From IMG/VR virus record IMGVR_UViG_3300043436_005277, positions 1 through 29,104 of that record: a stretch of 29,104 nucleotides of DNA. The stretch is one strand, 5' to 3'. Positions 20,182 through 27,226 of this stretch are shown here, one piece after another. Made by a program: the position numbers and the translations under genes. The notes beneath the pieces were generated by a model. It was not told the DNA's origin, did no database searches, and was given only the letters and a program-made list of their open reading frames with translations. Origin of the DNA: a virus. How positions within the stretch are numbered: position 1 is the first letter of the stretch; every line of letters starts with the position of its first letter.

Positions 20182-21870
20182 TTATGACTTTATAATCTTT
20201 TCAATTTTATCACCACACCTTCTTAGATATATTCCACTCGTTACTTCTTGGATATTAATTTCTCTACCTAATAAATCATAATATTGATATACATCACATT
20301 TCTTTTCACCCTTTGATGTTATAACAATAATTGAAGAATTTGTTTTTGTTCCGTCATAATCAGATTGAACTAACCTATAATAATTTGGTGAATCCTTAAT
20401 GTATGAATAATCTTTATATTCATAAAATATTGGAAGTTGACTTGTACCAGCTCCTTTTCTAATCTCAATAGTTTCCCAATCAAACGCATCCAAACTTCTT
20501 TGAAGTGTGAAATAATCGTTGTTTGATTCCGATGCCGTAACCCAAGTTATTACATTATATTCTTTGTTGCTATAACCTTCAAAAGACATAAGTTCTATTG
20601 GTAATACTTGACATCCAGTACCTGATGTAACATTTAATACAAAATTTCCATAGGTTAATGTATTAACAAAATATCCAACCGAGATAAAATAAGTTGTTCC
20701 AGCAGCACTACACCAATTAACCGTAGATTTTGTTGTACCTGTTCCACAAACACCATCATCATCATTACAGACAATCTCCGTCATTGAATTAAAGCTAGCA
20801 CAAGCACCTGTATAAACTCTAATTTCGGTATCATAATTAGTCGATGCGTTACACGTTGTTGCGGTATATGTTGTTCCATTCCCCAAGACACTATACCATA
20901 GATTAGCCCCAAATGTACCACAACTTGTTGTTGAGGTTGGAACATCGTTAGTTGAATTATTTGTACTTACAACAGGTGAAGTGAATGGAAGAGATGAAAT
21001 GTTAATAGCGTTTGCACAGTTATCATTTGGTGGTGTAACAACAACCGCACTTGGGCATCCAATATTAAACGTTACATTCCCACCTGTAGTAACTTCAGGG
21101 TCTAACATAATATAATATTGAACACCTTGGGTCAAACTAAACGGAATGCTTGACGACGCCCCCGTTAAATCATCAATACAAGTCCATCCTGTTCCACTAC
21201 AACCTCCTGACACTGGTTTGAAAAAATAATCAATGTAATTAAAACTAGCAGTTTGATTTATGGTATAAGTTCCTGTAACAGTTGGGGTAAAAACATATAT
21301 TTTTTCTTGACCTGGTGTTGAAAAACCACAAGTAGTTGATGGTGGATTGTAACCCCCATTACCCGATAAAATAGTCCAATTTACATTAACCCCACAAGTA
21401 ATTGTTGGATAACTACCCGTACAAGGATTAAACACAGGTGCTCCACAAACAACACGAAAAACCAAATTGGTTGATGCACTTAAATTAGCACATGAATAAT
21501 TTGTTACAAGAATTGAATAAGGCCCACTTGTAACACAAGTCCAAACAATCGATGCTTTATTTCCCGTACAGATAGGACCATTATCGTCATTTAACGTAAC
21601 AAGAACCGCACTTGCAGGATTTGTTCCTGAATAAAGTCTTAAATACGTATCATTTGAATTAACACTTGTACAGGTGCTTAATGTGTAGGTACACCCCGCA
21701 GTTGCCGTAAATGTCCAATATCTTTTAGCACTTGCAGCTCCTGTAACACTTTGATTTACCCCCGTTGGTGTAATATTTCCCATATTAACCAAGGTGGTCT
21801 GAGAACAAAACTGTCCCTTTAAGTAAACCGATAAAAGAACTAATAGTGTTGTGATTATAAATTTTTTCAT
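20182..21870 (-). CDS. secreted PPC-like repeat protein with T9SS-like C-terminal domain
   Basis: 562 residues. Signal peptide MKKFIITTLLVLLSVYLKGQ, then Cys/Thr/Asn-rich beta domains of pre-peptidase C-terminal type: about 22-140 (YWTFTATAGCTYTLSTCTS; YLRLYSGTNPASA; DDNGPIC), 150-270, and 280-420 (CANAINISSLPF; IRVYTGACASF; CNDDDGVCGTG). Near residue 427 the Flavobacteriia module begins: MSFEGYSNKEYNVITWVTAS, NNDYFTLQRSLD, YYRLVQSDYDG. The end, YYDLLGREIN and SGIYLRRCGDKIEKIIKS, is a type A sorting-signal-like domain for type IX secretion. Such proteins reach the outer surface of Flavobacteriia. Very unusual in a phage: it may be shown on infected cells, exported by the host machinery, or be a recent acquisition. 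Confidence 0.75.
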   Translation of the reverse strand: MKKFIITTLLVLLSVYLKGQFCSQTTLVNMGNITPTGVNQSVTGAASAKRYWTFTATAGCTYTLSTCTSVNSNDTYLRLYSGTNPASAVLVTLNDDNGPICTGNKASIVWTCVTSGPYSILVTNYSCANLSASTNLVFRVVCGAPVFNPCTGSYPTITCGVNVNWTILSGNGGYNPPSTTCGFSTPGQEKIYVFTPTVTGTYTINQTASFNYIDYFFKPVSGGCSGTGWTCIDDLTGASSSIPFSLTQGVQYYIMLDPEVTTGGNVTFNIGCPSAVVVTPPNDNCANAINISSLPFTSPVVSTNNSTNDVPTSTTSCGTFGANLWYSVLGNGTTYTATTCNASTNYDTEIRVYTGACASFNSMTEIVCNDDDGVCGTGTTKSTVNWCSAAGTTYFISVGYFVNTLTYGNFVLNVTSGTGCQVLPIELMSFEGYSNKEYNVITWVTASESNNDYFTLQRSLDAFDWETIEIRKGAGTSQLPIFYEYKDYSYIKDSPNYYRLVQSDYDGTKTNSSIIVITSKGEKKCDVYQYYDLLGREINIQEVTSGIYLRRCGDKIEKIIKS

Positions 21871-21884
21871 ACTATCTTTTTTAT

Positions 21885-21892
21885 ATAAATAT
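21885..21892 (-). promoter_or_regulatory. ATATTTAT box of the secreted-protein gene
   Basis: Minus strand, ending 14 bases before the ATG at 21870-21868. Its presence argues that this host-like gene has been placed under phage control. Confidence 0.45.
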
Positions 21893-21939
21893 AATCTAAA
21901 TTAGATGTTAATTTTTATCAATGATATATGTCTTTAATT

Positions 21940-21971
21940 CTTGTTGGTTTTGTTTATTATCATTATATTTG
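21940..21971 (+). promoter_or_regulatory. near-consensus Bacteroidota promoter
   Basis: CTTG (21940-21943), 20 bases, TATATTTG (21964-21971); ATG at 21991. Confidence 0.5.
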
Positions 21972-21990
21972 TAGAAAATAAAGTATATCA

Positions 21991-23982
21991 ATGCAAAATA
22001 TTAAAAATTTTCTTAATTCAGAACAAACATTTTTTAAAGTTTTAGAAATTCTTGACAGTCGTGGAGATATGTCAAAAGCTAACCAAGGTTTTGTTGCAGG
22101 TGGTTCCGTAGCTAATACCTTATTTTATTTAATCCATGGTGGTAAATTAGTTATTAACGATATAGATGTTTATAAACAAGTACCAATCCCAAAAGATAAT
22201 GAGGGCAGCCAAGTTTCACAAATTAAAAATCTTTGGTACCCAACAACCTATACGAATGAAGAAGGTCTTGAAATCTTAGACGATAATTACGGTCGTGTTT
22301 TTGTCTCTGAAACTGGTGCAAGAATGCGAATCAATAAACATTCTCGTGACGGTATTTTCAACAATATTGAATACATCTATGAAGATGGATACGTGAATCA
22401 CAAAACCAAACCAAAACAAAAAGAACTTGTCATTATTGAAGGTTTTGACTTAAATAATTGTAAAGCAGGTCTTGACATGGTTAATAGTAAAATAATTTAT
22501 ACCCCTGAATTTGTTGAGTTTTTACAAACCAAACAAATGAAAGTTGTAAACCCTTGTGCACCCATCCAAACCACAATTAGGATTTATAAAAAAATGAAAG
22601 AGTTGGGTGTTTACTGTAATCTTGAACATGAAATACGTCTCTTGACAGTCGCTTCAAAACATCTACATAGTGGACAGATGGCAAAAGTTGTTGGTCCTGA
22701 AACTAAACAAAAATATGATAAAATAAAAGATTTTATGGAGCAGTATTTTGTTCTACGTGAACCAAAAAACTCAGATGAAATACCTTATAACTTAAAAGAC
22801 GTTTATTATAAAGATAATGTACGTAATCCCGAGGTACAAATATGGGTTTATGATGCTGTAATGAATTTTGATATTGTTGAAAATGTTGGGTCAATCAATA
22901 ACTTTAAAAGGGTATGGGAATTACTTTACACTTTTAAAAAGAAATCTGAACAAGATAAAATCAACAAAATATTCTACAAAAATATTTTCTTGGGTGACAT
23001 GACCGAAGACCAATGGACCCGTAGGGAATACCTATTAAACGAAAAAAATCAATATGACGATAAATACATTGATTTACCTTACTACAACTCTAACAGATTT
23101 ACCTACATGATGGTTTTAACCAAAAAAAATTATTATAAATGTGATTTTGACATCAAACACGTTGATTTTATTGATAAATTTACTACAGAACATTATGGTA
23201 TACAAAGTTTATTAAAAAATTGTGAAACCATACGTGAACAATACAGTATAGTTAAGTTCATCAAGTCTTTAGCTTCTAAAGAAGGTGAATGGGTTATTGG
23301 TAGTTTAGAAAATATAAATTGGTCTAAATACAAAGAAATTTGGGACGGTAAATTAACCAAGGATTTTATCTTAAAAATTGTTGAAGATGAAAAAATGGCT
23401 GGTAGTGTAGAATTAGTTGAAAAATTTAACCTTTCTAATTTTAATCACAAAAGTTGTATTAAAGAACTCAATACCACAATTGATTTAAGACAAGAAGGTA
23501 AAAAAATGGGTCACTGTGTTGGTGGGTATTCTAACAGTATTAAATCAGGTGACTCACGTATTTTTCATATAGATTGTGATGGAATTGGCTCAACCGTAGA
23601 GATAGGTACACCAAGAACAAAAATTTACCACAAAAATAAAGATGGACAAACTGTTTATGAAGAAGCTATCGAATTCTACCAACCCGAGTCTTGGGCTAAT
23701 AAACTTTCAAAAGGTTGGCACTCGGATAAAATTAACGAAGGTAATGTTAACAAGTGTATAGCAGTTTTTGCTGACGGTACAACAGATGTTATAAGAACTT
23801 CTGATTTAAAATACCATGTTAGACAACATAATGGTCGATACCCTGAAAAAGGTAATCTTGTACCAACTGAACTTAATAAAAAAATAGTTGAAGAGTTAGT
23901 TGAGTATTTAAATACTCATCATTTACCAAATAATATAAAGATAATTTTTGCTAAAAAAGAAGATATTTGTATATTTGTATAA
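21991..23982 (+). CDS. nucleotidyltransferase-like / PcfJ-like fusion protein
   Basis: 663 residues. The N-terminal part has NQGFVAGGSVANTLFYLIHG and NDIDVY (31-61): the 'GGs......g....DiDvy' pattern of pol-beta-type nucleotidyltransferases, with GGS at 37-39 and D57, D59. The middle (about 170-480) is helical with no motif I know. Residues 500-545 hold RQEGKKMGHCVGGYSNSIKS and GDSRIFHI, then STVEI: the 'eG..m.HCvg.Y...i..G...if.i......aTvEi' core of PcfJ-like proteins, first named from conjugative plasmids and also found in phages. Which substrate is nucleotidylated, if any, is unknown. Single gene behind a host-type promoter. Confidence 0.65.
   Translation: MQNIKNFLNSEQTFFKVLEILDSRGDMSKANQGFVAGGSVANTLFYLIHGGKLVINDIDVYKQVPIPKDNEGSQVSQIKNLWYPTTYTNEEGLEILDDNYGRVFVSETGARMRINKHSRDGIFNNIEYIYEDGYVNHKTKPKQKELVIIEGFDLNNCKAGLDMVNSKIIYTPEFVEFLQTKQMKVVNPCAPIQTTIRIYKKMKELGVYCNLEHEIRLLTVASKHLHSGQMAKVVGPETKQKYDKIKDFMEQYFVLREPKNSDEIPYNLKDVYYKDNVRNPEVQIWVYDAVMNFDIVENVGSINNFKRVWELLYTFKKKSEQDKINKIFYKNIFLGDMTEDQWTRREYLLNEKNQYDDKYIDLPYYNSNRFTYMMVLTKKNYYKCDFDIKHVDFIDKFTTEHYGIQSLLKNCETIREQYSIVKFIKSLASKEGEWVIGSLENINWSKYKEIWDGKLTKDFILKIVEDEKMAGSVELVEKFNLSNFNHKSCIKELNTTIDLRQEGKKMGHCVGGYSNSIKSGDSRIFHIDCDGIGSTVEIGTPRTKIYHKNKDGQTVYEEAIEFYQPESWANKLSKGWHSDKINEGNVNKCIAVFADGTTDVIRTSDLKYHVRQHNGRYPEKGNLVPTELNKKIVEELVEYLNTHHLPNNIKIIFAKKEDICIFV
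23947..23977 (+). promoter_or_regulatory. perfect Bacteroidota promoter inside the end of the upstream gene
   Basis: TTTG (23947-23950), exactly 19 bases, TATATTTG (23970-23977). It lies in the last codons of the fusion gene and leads to the lipoprotein ATG at 23994. Confidence 0.7.
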
Positions 23983-23993
23983 ATAAAAATACT

Positions 23994-24917
23994 ATGAAAA
24001 ACATCTTTAACATTTTGGTTTTGTTGTCAATTATTTTTACTTCTTGTCAGAAGAAAAATATTGAACCTATTAATCCACAAACTACTATTGAAAACCCAGC
24101 CAACGTAAACCCAATTGGTTATGAGTGGGAACTTTATAGTGGTCGTGTTTTTGTTAAAAATCTTGATAACAATACAACTTTTTATTACGACCATTTTGGT
24201 CCAAATAAAAATTCTAGTAACTTAGATATTTTTACCCCATCTTGGTTACCGATAGATATTGTAACCAAAGGTCTAACAACTTGGAAGTTTACAAGTTCAA
24301 ATCAATTTATTTTGGATGGTGGTTCTACTTATAACTACAATGTTAACACTAACGGTATTTTTAATGTATATGGTTTAGAAAACGGTTCACAACGTAATAT
24401 TGAAGTTTTAAAATCAACTGATAACTATATGGATGTAAAAGTTCGTGAAAGCGTTGGTAGTGATGGTGTTTACAACTATTCTTTTTACACCGTTCTTACT
24501 TTTGTTAAAGTAAGTTTTACAGGTACACCCGTTCTTTCTAGTGTACCAGCTGGGTATAGTTACAACGGTATAATTGGTAATTCTACACCTGTAACTACAA
24601 GTTTAGTTGGAACTAAATGGGTTGTGACTAAGTTTATCCAAAATTTTGTTTCTACTTATCCAAACGATACTTTAGTATTTGTTTCTAATACTCAGTATAA
24701 AATTAATAATTCGACATTACGTACTTACAATTTAAGTGGTATTGTGGGTAATAATATGAAAAGTTTATCACTTTACTCTTTTACTACTCTTGGTGGTGAC
24801 TGGAGCGGTCAGGTTCAAAGTACTTTTATAAATGATTGGGTTGTTAATAATTCTAACTTTACGAATATAATGAACACCTCTACAAATGTTAAATTGTGGA
24901 TGGTAAGACTTCAATAA
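23994..24917 (+). CDS. lipoprotein with two lipocalin-like parts
   Basis: 307 residues from ATG 23994; the frame is open further upstream but that part is not a signal peptide. MKNIFNILVLLSIIFTSC is a lipoprotein signal with Cys18, followed by QKKN as in Flavobacteriia. Two similar beta-rich parts follow: about 45-180 (GYEWELYSGRVFV, TWKFTSSNQFILDGGSTYNY, TVLTFVKV) and 200-307 (GTKWVVTKFIQNFV, DTLVFVSNTQYKINN, KLWMVRL). The order 'G..W.v......, tl.F.sn..y..n, l.m.r.' is that of lipocalin-like domains common in Bacteroidota lipoproteins. Second lipoprotein in the window with its own consensus host promoter; a strong terminator follows the stop. Confidence 0.75.
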   Translation: MKNIFNILVLLSIIFTSCQKKNIEPINPQTTIENPANVNPIGYEWELYSGRVFVKNLDNNTTFYYDHFGPNKNSSNLDIFTPSWLPIDIVTKGLTTWKFTSSNQFILDGGSTYNYNVNTNGIFNVYGLENGSQRNIEVLKSTDNYMDVKVRESVGSDGVYNYSFYTVLTFVKVSFTGTPVLSSVPAGYSYNGIIGNSTPVTTSLVGTKWVVTKFIQNFVSTYPNDTLVFVSNTQYKINNSTLRTYNLSGIVGNNMKSLSLYSFTTLGGDWSGQVQSTFINDWVVNNSNFTNIMNTSTNVKLWMVRLQ

Positions 24918-24942
24918 AAAAAGGGACATAAGTCCCTTTTTT
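24917..24942. terminator. Rho-independent terminator, bidirectional
   Basis: Perfect AAAAAAGGGAC / GTCCCTTTTTT stem with loop ATAA between the convergent lipoprotein and bS21 genes. Confidence 0.9.
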
Positions 24943-25137
24943 TTAATCTTTTTGTTTGTATTTTTTTTGTATATAAGCCGCTTTCCTAAGTTGATTTCTT
25001 TTTTTAACAGAAGGCTTTTCAAATTCCTTTCTATTCTGTAATTCTCTTACTTGACGAGTTTTGATAACTTTAGATTTTAATTCTTTTAGGGCTCTTTCGA
25101 TACCACCCTTTCCTTCTTTTATTTTTACTATTAACAT
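24943..25137 (-). CDS. rpsU: ribosomal protein bS21
   Basis: 64 residues, the normal length for Bacteroidota bS21. MLIVKIKEGKGGIERALKEL opens like cellular S21 ('M.i..v.eges.erALkr.K'), and VRELQNRKEFEKPSVKKRNQ followed by LRKAAYIQKK is the Bacteroidota form ('vr.LR.R..F.KPSv.kr.q..kAaYiq'). S21 binds the 30S platform next to the 3' end of 16S rRNA. S21 genes are known from large phages. In Flavobacterium the S21 region has been reported to help hide the anti-Shine-Dalgarno sequence, so a phage copy could change which mRNAs the host ribosome starts on. The ATATTTAT box is four bases upstream of the ATG. Confidence 0.9.
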   Translation of the reverse strand: MLIVKIKEGKGGIERALKELKSKVIKTRQVRELQNRKEFEKPSVKKRNQLRKAAYIQKKYKQKD

Positions 25138-25141
25138 AATA

Positions 25142-25149
25142 ATAAATAT
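25142..25149 (-). promoter_or_regulatory. ATATTTAT box of the bS21 gene
   Basis: Minus strand, four bases before the ATG at 25137-25135. Confidence 0.45.
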
Positions 25150-25222
25150 GTTGATTTTAAGTTAAAAATCAATAGTTGAATAAAATTTAAGTGTGGACAA
25201 ACCACGACTTTAAATTATAAAG

Positions 25223-25230
25223 ATATTTAT
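25223..25230 (+). promoter_or_regulatory. ATATTTAT box, 14 bases before a small ORF
   Basis: Ends 14 bases before the ATG at 25245, which is the argument for treating that 31-codon ORF as real. Confidence 0.4.
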
Positions 25231-25244
25231 TATAAAACTTAACC

Positions 25245-25340
25245 ATGTTAAGTAAAACCTCAAATATCAAATTGTTTCAACCCAATTTTAGGGTGCAAAA
25301 TAAATCTATAGTAAATTTATTAAAAAATGGATATTGTTAG
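25245..25340 (+). CDS. possible 31-residue leader peptide
   Basis: ATG at 25245, stop TAG ending at 25340, overlapping the start of the next gene by 14 bases in another frame. The product starts MLSKTSNIKLFQPNFRVQNK. Support comes only from the promoter box at the characteristic 14-base distance and the overlap that would couple translation. It could equally be an untranslated leader. Confidence 0.35.
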   Translation: MLSKTSNIKLFQPNFRVQNKSIVNLLKNGYC

Positions 25341-25923
25341 AATAACACTGTGTGGCAGTGGTTTTGATGCAGTAAGGGGCATTGTTGCAAAAAAAGAATA
25401 CAACAAAATGAAAAATTCAAACTCCCTTGATAACATATGGATTAAAAATTTAAACAAAAAAATTTCAAGAAAATTAAAAGGTTTTATACAAGAGTTTCGT
25501 GATTATGGAATAACAAGTGGTGATATAATAGTCACCGTGAATGATGAAGAGATAATAAATTTACCTATAAGTGTTTTAAATAGTTATAGTTTTAATGATA
25601 TTGAATTGGTTGAGTTGGAGGGTTATCATTACCCAGTAACTGACGAAGTTGTTATGACCTCTGTACAAAAATTGGAGGGTGTTTTTATGGATGTTGTCTT
25701 TGTGACTAAAGAGGATTTTGATTTTAGTAAATTTAAATTTATAGAAAAAGAAATACAAGATGAGAAAGAAAATATTATTATAAGTTCTTTAATCGCTGAG
25801 GTTTACTATGACGGAGAATTAATTAGTTTTACTGGTAATAATACAGAACTCAGAATGTCTAACATTTATTACGACATTGGTGGGGGTAAAAAACTTGTAA
25901 AAAATGAGGAAAATATTGATTGA
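25327..25923 (+). CDS. unknown mixed alpha/beta protein
   Basis: 198 residues. MDIVRITLCGSGFDAVRGIV starts with a strand and a Gly-rich turn; residues 30-60 are helical; YGITSGDIIVTVNDEEIINL, ELVELEGYHYPVTDEVVMTS and FMDVVFVTKEDFDF alternate strands; the end includes SLIAEVYYDGELISFTGNN and IYYDIGGGKKLV. No catalytic pattern recognised. Its last codons overlap the following gene by 20 bases, so they share an mRNA. Confidence 0.6.
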   Translation: MDIVRITLCGSGFDAVRGIVAKKEYNKMKNSNSLDNIWIKNLNKKISRKLKGFIQEFRDYGITSGDIIVTVNDEEIINLPISVLNSYSFNDIELVELEGYHYPVTDEVVMTSVQKLEGVFMDVVFVTKEDFDFSKFKFIEKEIQDEKENIIISSLIAEVYYDGELISFTGNNTELRMSNIYYDIGGGKKLVKNEENID

Positions 25924-26134
25924 CAATTTTAGAATTAACGATAACGTATTAATTACATCATTTAACCCACCGTTAAAAGGTAGGGTTATGGACATGTATG
26001 AAATTGATTCTACGATGGTACCTGATGAAACTTTAAAAAAAATGTACCCAAAGAATGTACCTATATTTGAGATTATGTTAGAGAATGAGGGTAAACTTCG
26101 TACTTTTGTTAAAGACGTTGTTAAGAAAGCTTAG
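25904..26134 (+). CDS. small unknown, SH3-like barrel possible
   Basis: 76 residues from the ATG at 25904, overlapping the previous gene. DNVLITSFNPPLKGRVMDMY and PIFEIMLENEGKLRTFVKDV show five short strands with the 'd.V......pp..GrV......' layout of small SH3-like barrels; only a structural impression. It converges on the gene ending at 26121 with a 14-base overlap. Confidence 0.55.
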   Translation: MRKILIDNFRINDNVLITSFNPPLKGRVMDMYEIDSTMVPDETLKKMYPKNVPIFEIMLENEGKLRTFVKDVVKKA

Positions 26135-26564
26135 ACTCTTTAATAGATTCTCTAATAATTCTTTTTAATGTAGACTCACTTAAAGAGTTAAAAACATCTT
26201 CGGTATCTAAACTACCGTGTTTTACAATTTCCCAACCATCAATAACTTTAACATCATGACCTTGTTTAATATAACTGTCAGTGTCAGCCTGACTCCAACC
26301 ACCACTATAAGCTAAACAATCAGCTTCACCATAATGTTTAAACCTACCATAATGTATTAAAGAACCTATTTCTTTAGTATAAATTGGGTCTCCGTAACTT
26401 GCTTTATTTCTTAAAGCACCTGGAAGAATTTTTTCTCTAACATTAACAGTCGGTGTACCTGTATTACCACACCATTCCCAATCAGGGAACATTTCTTGAA
26501 CTTTTGGTAAAACCAATTCAAAGTCTTTTCTTTCTAAAGGTGGGTCAAAGTGAACTACTATCAT
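26121..26564 (-). CDS. unknown protein with a targeting-like helix at its C-terminus
   Basis: 147 residues. The N-terminal body (HFDPPLERKDFELVLPKVQE, MFPDWEWCGNTGTP, ASYGDPIYTKEIGSLIHYGR) looks like a small folded domain with no motif I know. The last 21 residues contain SESTLKRIIRESIKESKLS, an amphipathic helix with I-R-E and I-K-E, very like the N-terminal peptides of the neighbouring genes but at the opposite end. The start overlaps the stop of the upstream membrane protein gene (ATGA), which bears the N-terminal form. Confidence 0.6.
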   Translation of the reverse strand: MIVVHFDPPLERKDFELVLPKVQEMFPDWEWCGNTGTPTVNVREKILPGALRNKASYGDPIYTKEIGSLIHYGRFKHYGEADCLAYSGGWSQADTDSYIKQGHDVKVIDGWEIVKHGSLDTEDVFNSLSESTLKRIIRESIKESKLS

Positions 26565-27169
26565 TTTTTCTTCATTAAATTTTTAAGAGTGTAAGCTCCG
26601 GCAGATAGTGTTATACCCATCAATAAATCATCAACACGGTCAATATTAAATCCTTTGTGATCAGCTAAATCTCTAATAATATTCATTACGGGGATAGATA
26701 AAAAAGTAAAAGCTAATATATCTGTTAAAGATTGAATTGCTAAACCAAATTTTTTACCTATTATTTTAAATAAACCAACAGTTTTTGTAACAAATCTTAA
26801 AACAGGTTTAACCTCAGAGTCTAAATTTTTATCTTTTAAACCTTGCATTAGTTTTTTTATTTCATCATCTGATTTAGCTAATAAAACATAAAAAACAACC
26901 ATCAATAAAAGTGTTACATCATATTCGGTAACATTTATCCCTTTGTTTTCTAATAAAGTTTTTACAGGGCCAATAAAACCTGAAATACCGACACTATAGG
27001 TAAAAATAAAATCAGCATTTAATTTAAAATCATCAGCGACTTTTTTAACCAAATGTTTTTCTTTTGGTTCTACTTCTTCTTTCATAATATTTTCATACAT
27101 CTTATTAACCATACCTTGGAGGTAAACTTCTTCGGTTAAGAGATTCAACGATATTTTTGATAAATTCAT
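26561..27169 (-). CDS. membrane protein with candidate capsid-targeting peptide
   Basis: 202 residues from the ATG at 27169; a TTG two codons upstream is less likely. MNLSKISLNLLTE with L11-T12-E13 is the leader. Residues 12-75 are helical and charged. Hydrophobic helices follow at about 62-80 (FTYSVGISGFIGPVKTLL), 84-103 (YDVTLLLMVVFYVLLAK), 148-170 (SLTDILAFTFLSIPVMNIIR) and 183-200 (LLMGITLSAGAYTLKNLM). It ends KKK. A membrane protein that starts with a prohead-type leader is odd for a cellular protein, but fits ejection into the host membrane. The ATATTTAT box is five bases upstream of this ATG, which supports the start. Confidence 0.65.
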   Translation of the reverse strand: MNLSKISLNLLTEEVYLQGMVNKMYENIMKEEVEPKEKHLVKKVADDFKLNADFIFTYSVGISGFIGPVKTLLENKGINVTEYDVTLLLMVVFYVLLAKSDDEIKKLMQGLKDKNLDSEVKPVLRFVTKTVGLFKIIGKKFGLAIQSLTDILAFTFLSIPVMNIIRDLADHKGFNIDRVDDLLMGITLSAGAYTLKNLMKKK

Positions 27170-27174
27170 ATACA

Positions 27175-27182
27175 ATAAATAT
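27175..27182 (-). promoter_or_regulatory. ATATTTAT box of the membrane-protein operon
   Basis: Minus strand, ending five bases before the ATG at 27169-27167. Confidence 0.5.
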
Positions 27183-27202
27183 GCTTTGTAATTGTACTTG
27201 GG

Positions 27203-27210
27203 ATATTTAT
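27203..27210 (+). promoter_or_regulatory. ATATTTAT box, 16 bases before a start
   Basis: Part of GATATTTATAAATA; 16 bases before the ATG at 27227. Divergent from the minus-strand box 21 bases away. Confidence 0.5.
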
Positions 27211-27226
27211 AAATAAAAATATTCCT

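Noticed and set aside
20182-21870. Evidence that the window is host chromosome or a chimeric assembly
   Set aside because: The host-like secreted protein has the phage-type ATATTTAT box and lies between phage-type genes; DUF5522, aminotransferase and lipoprotein genes are likewise embedded among phage genes. A chimera cannot be excluded without read mapping but is not needed.
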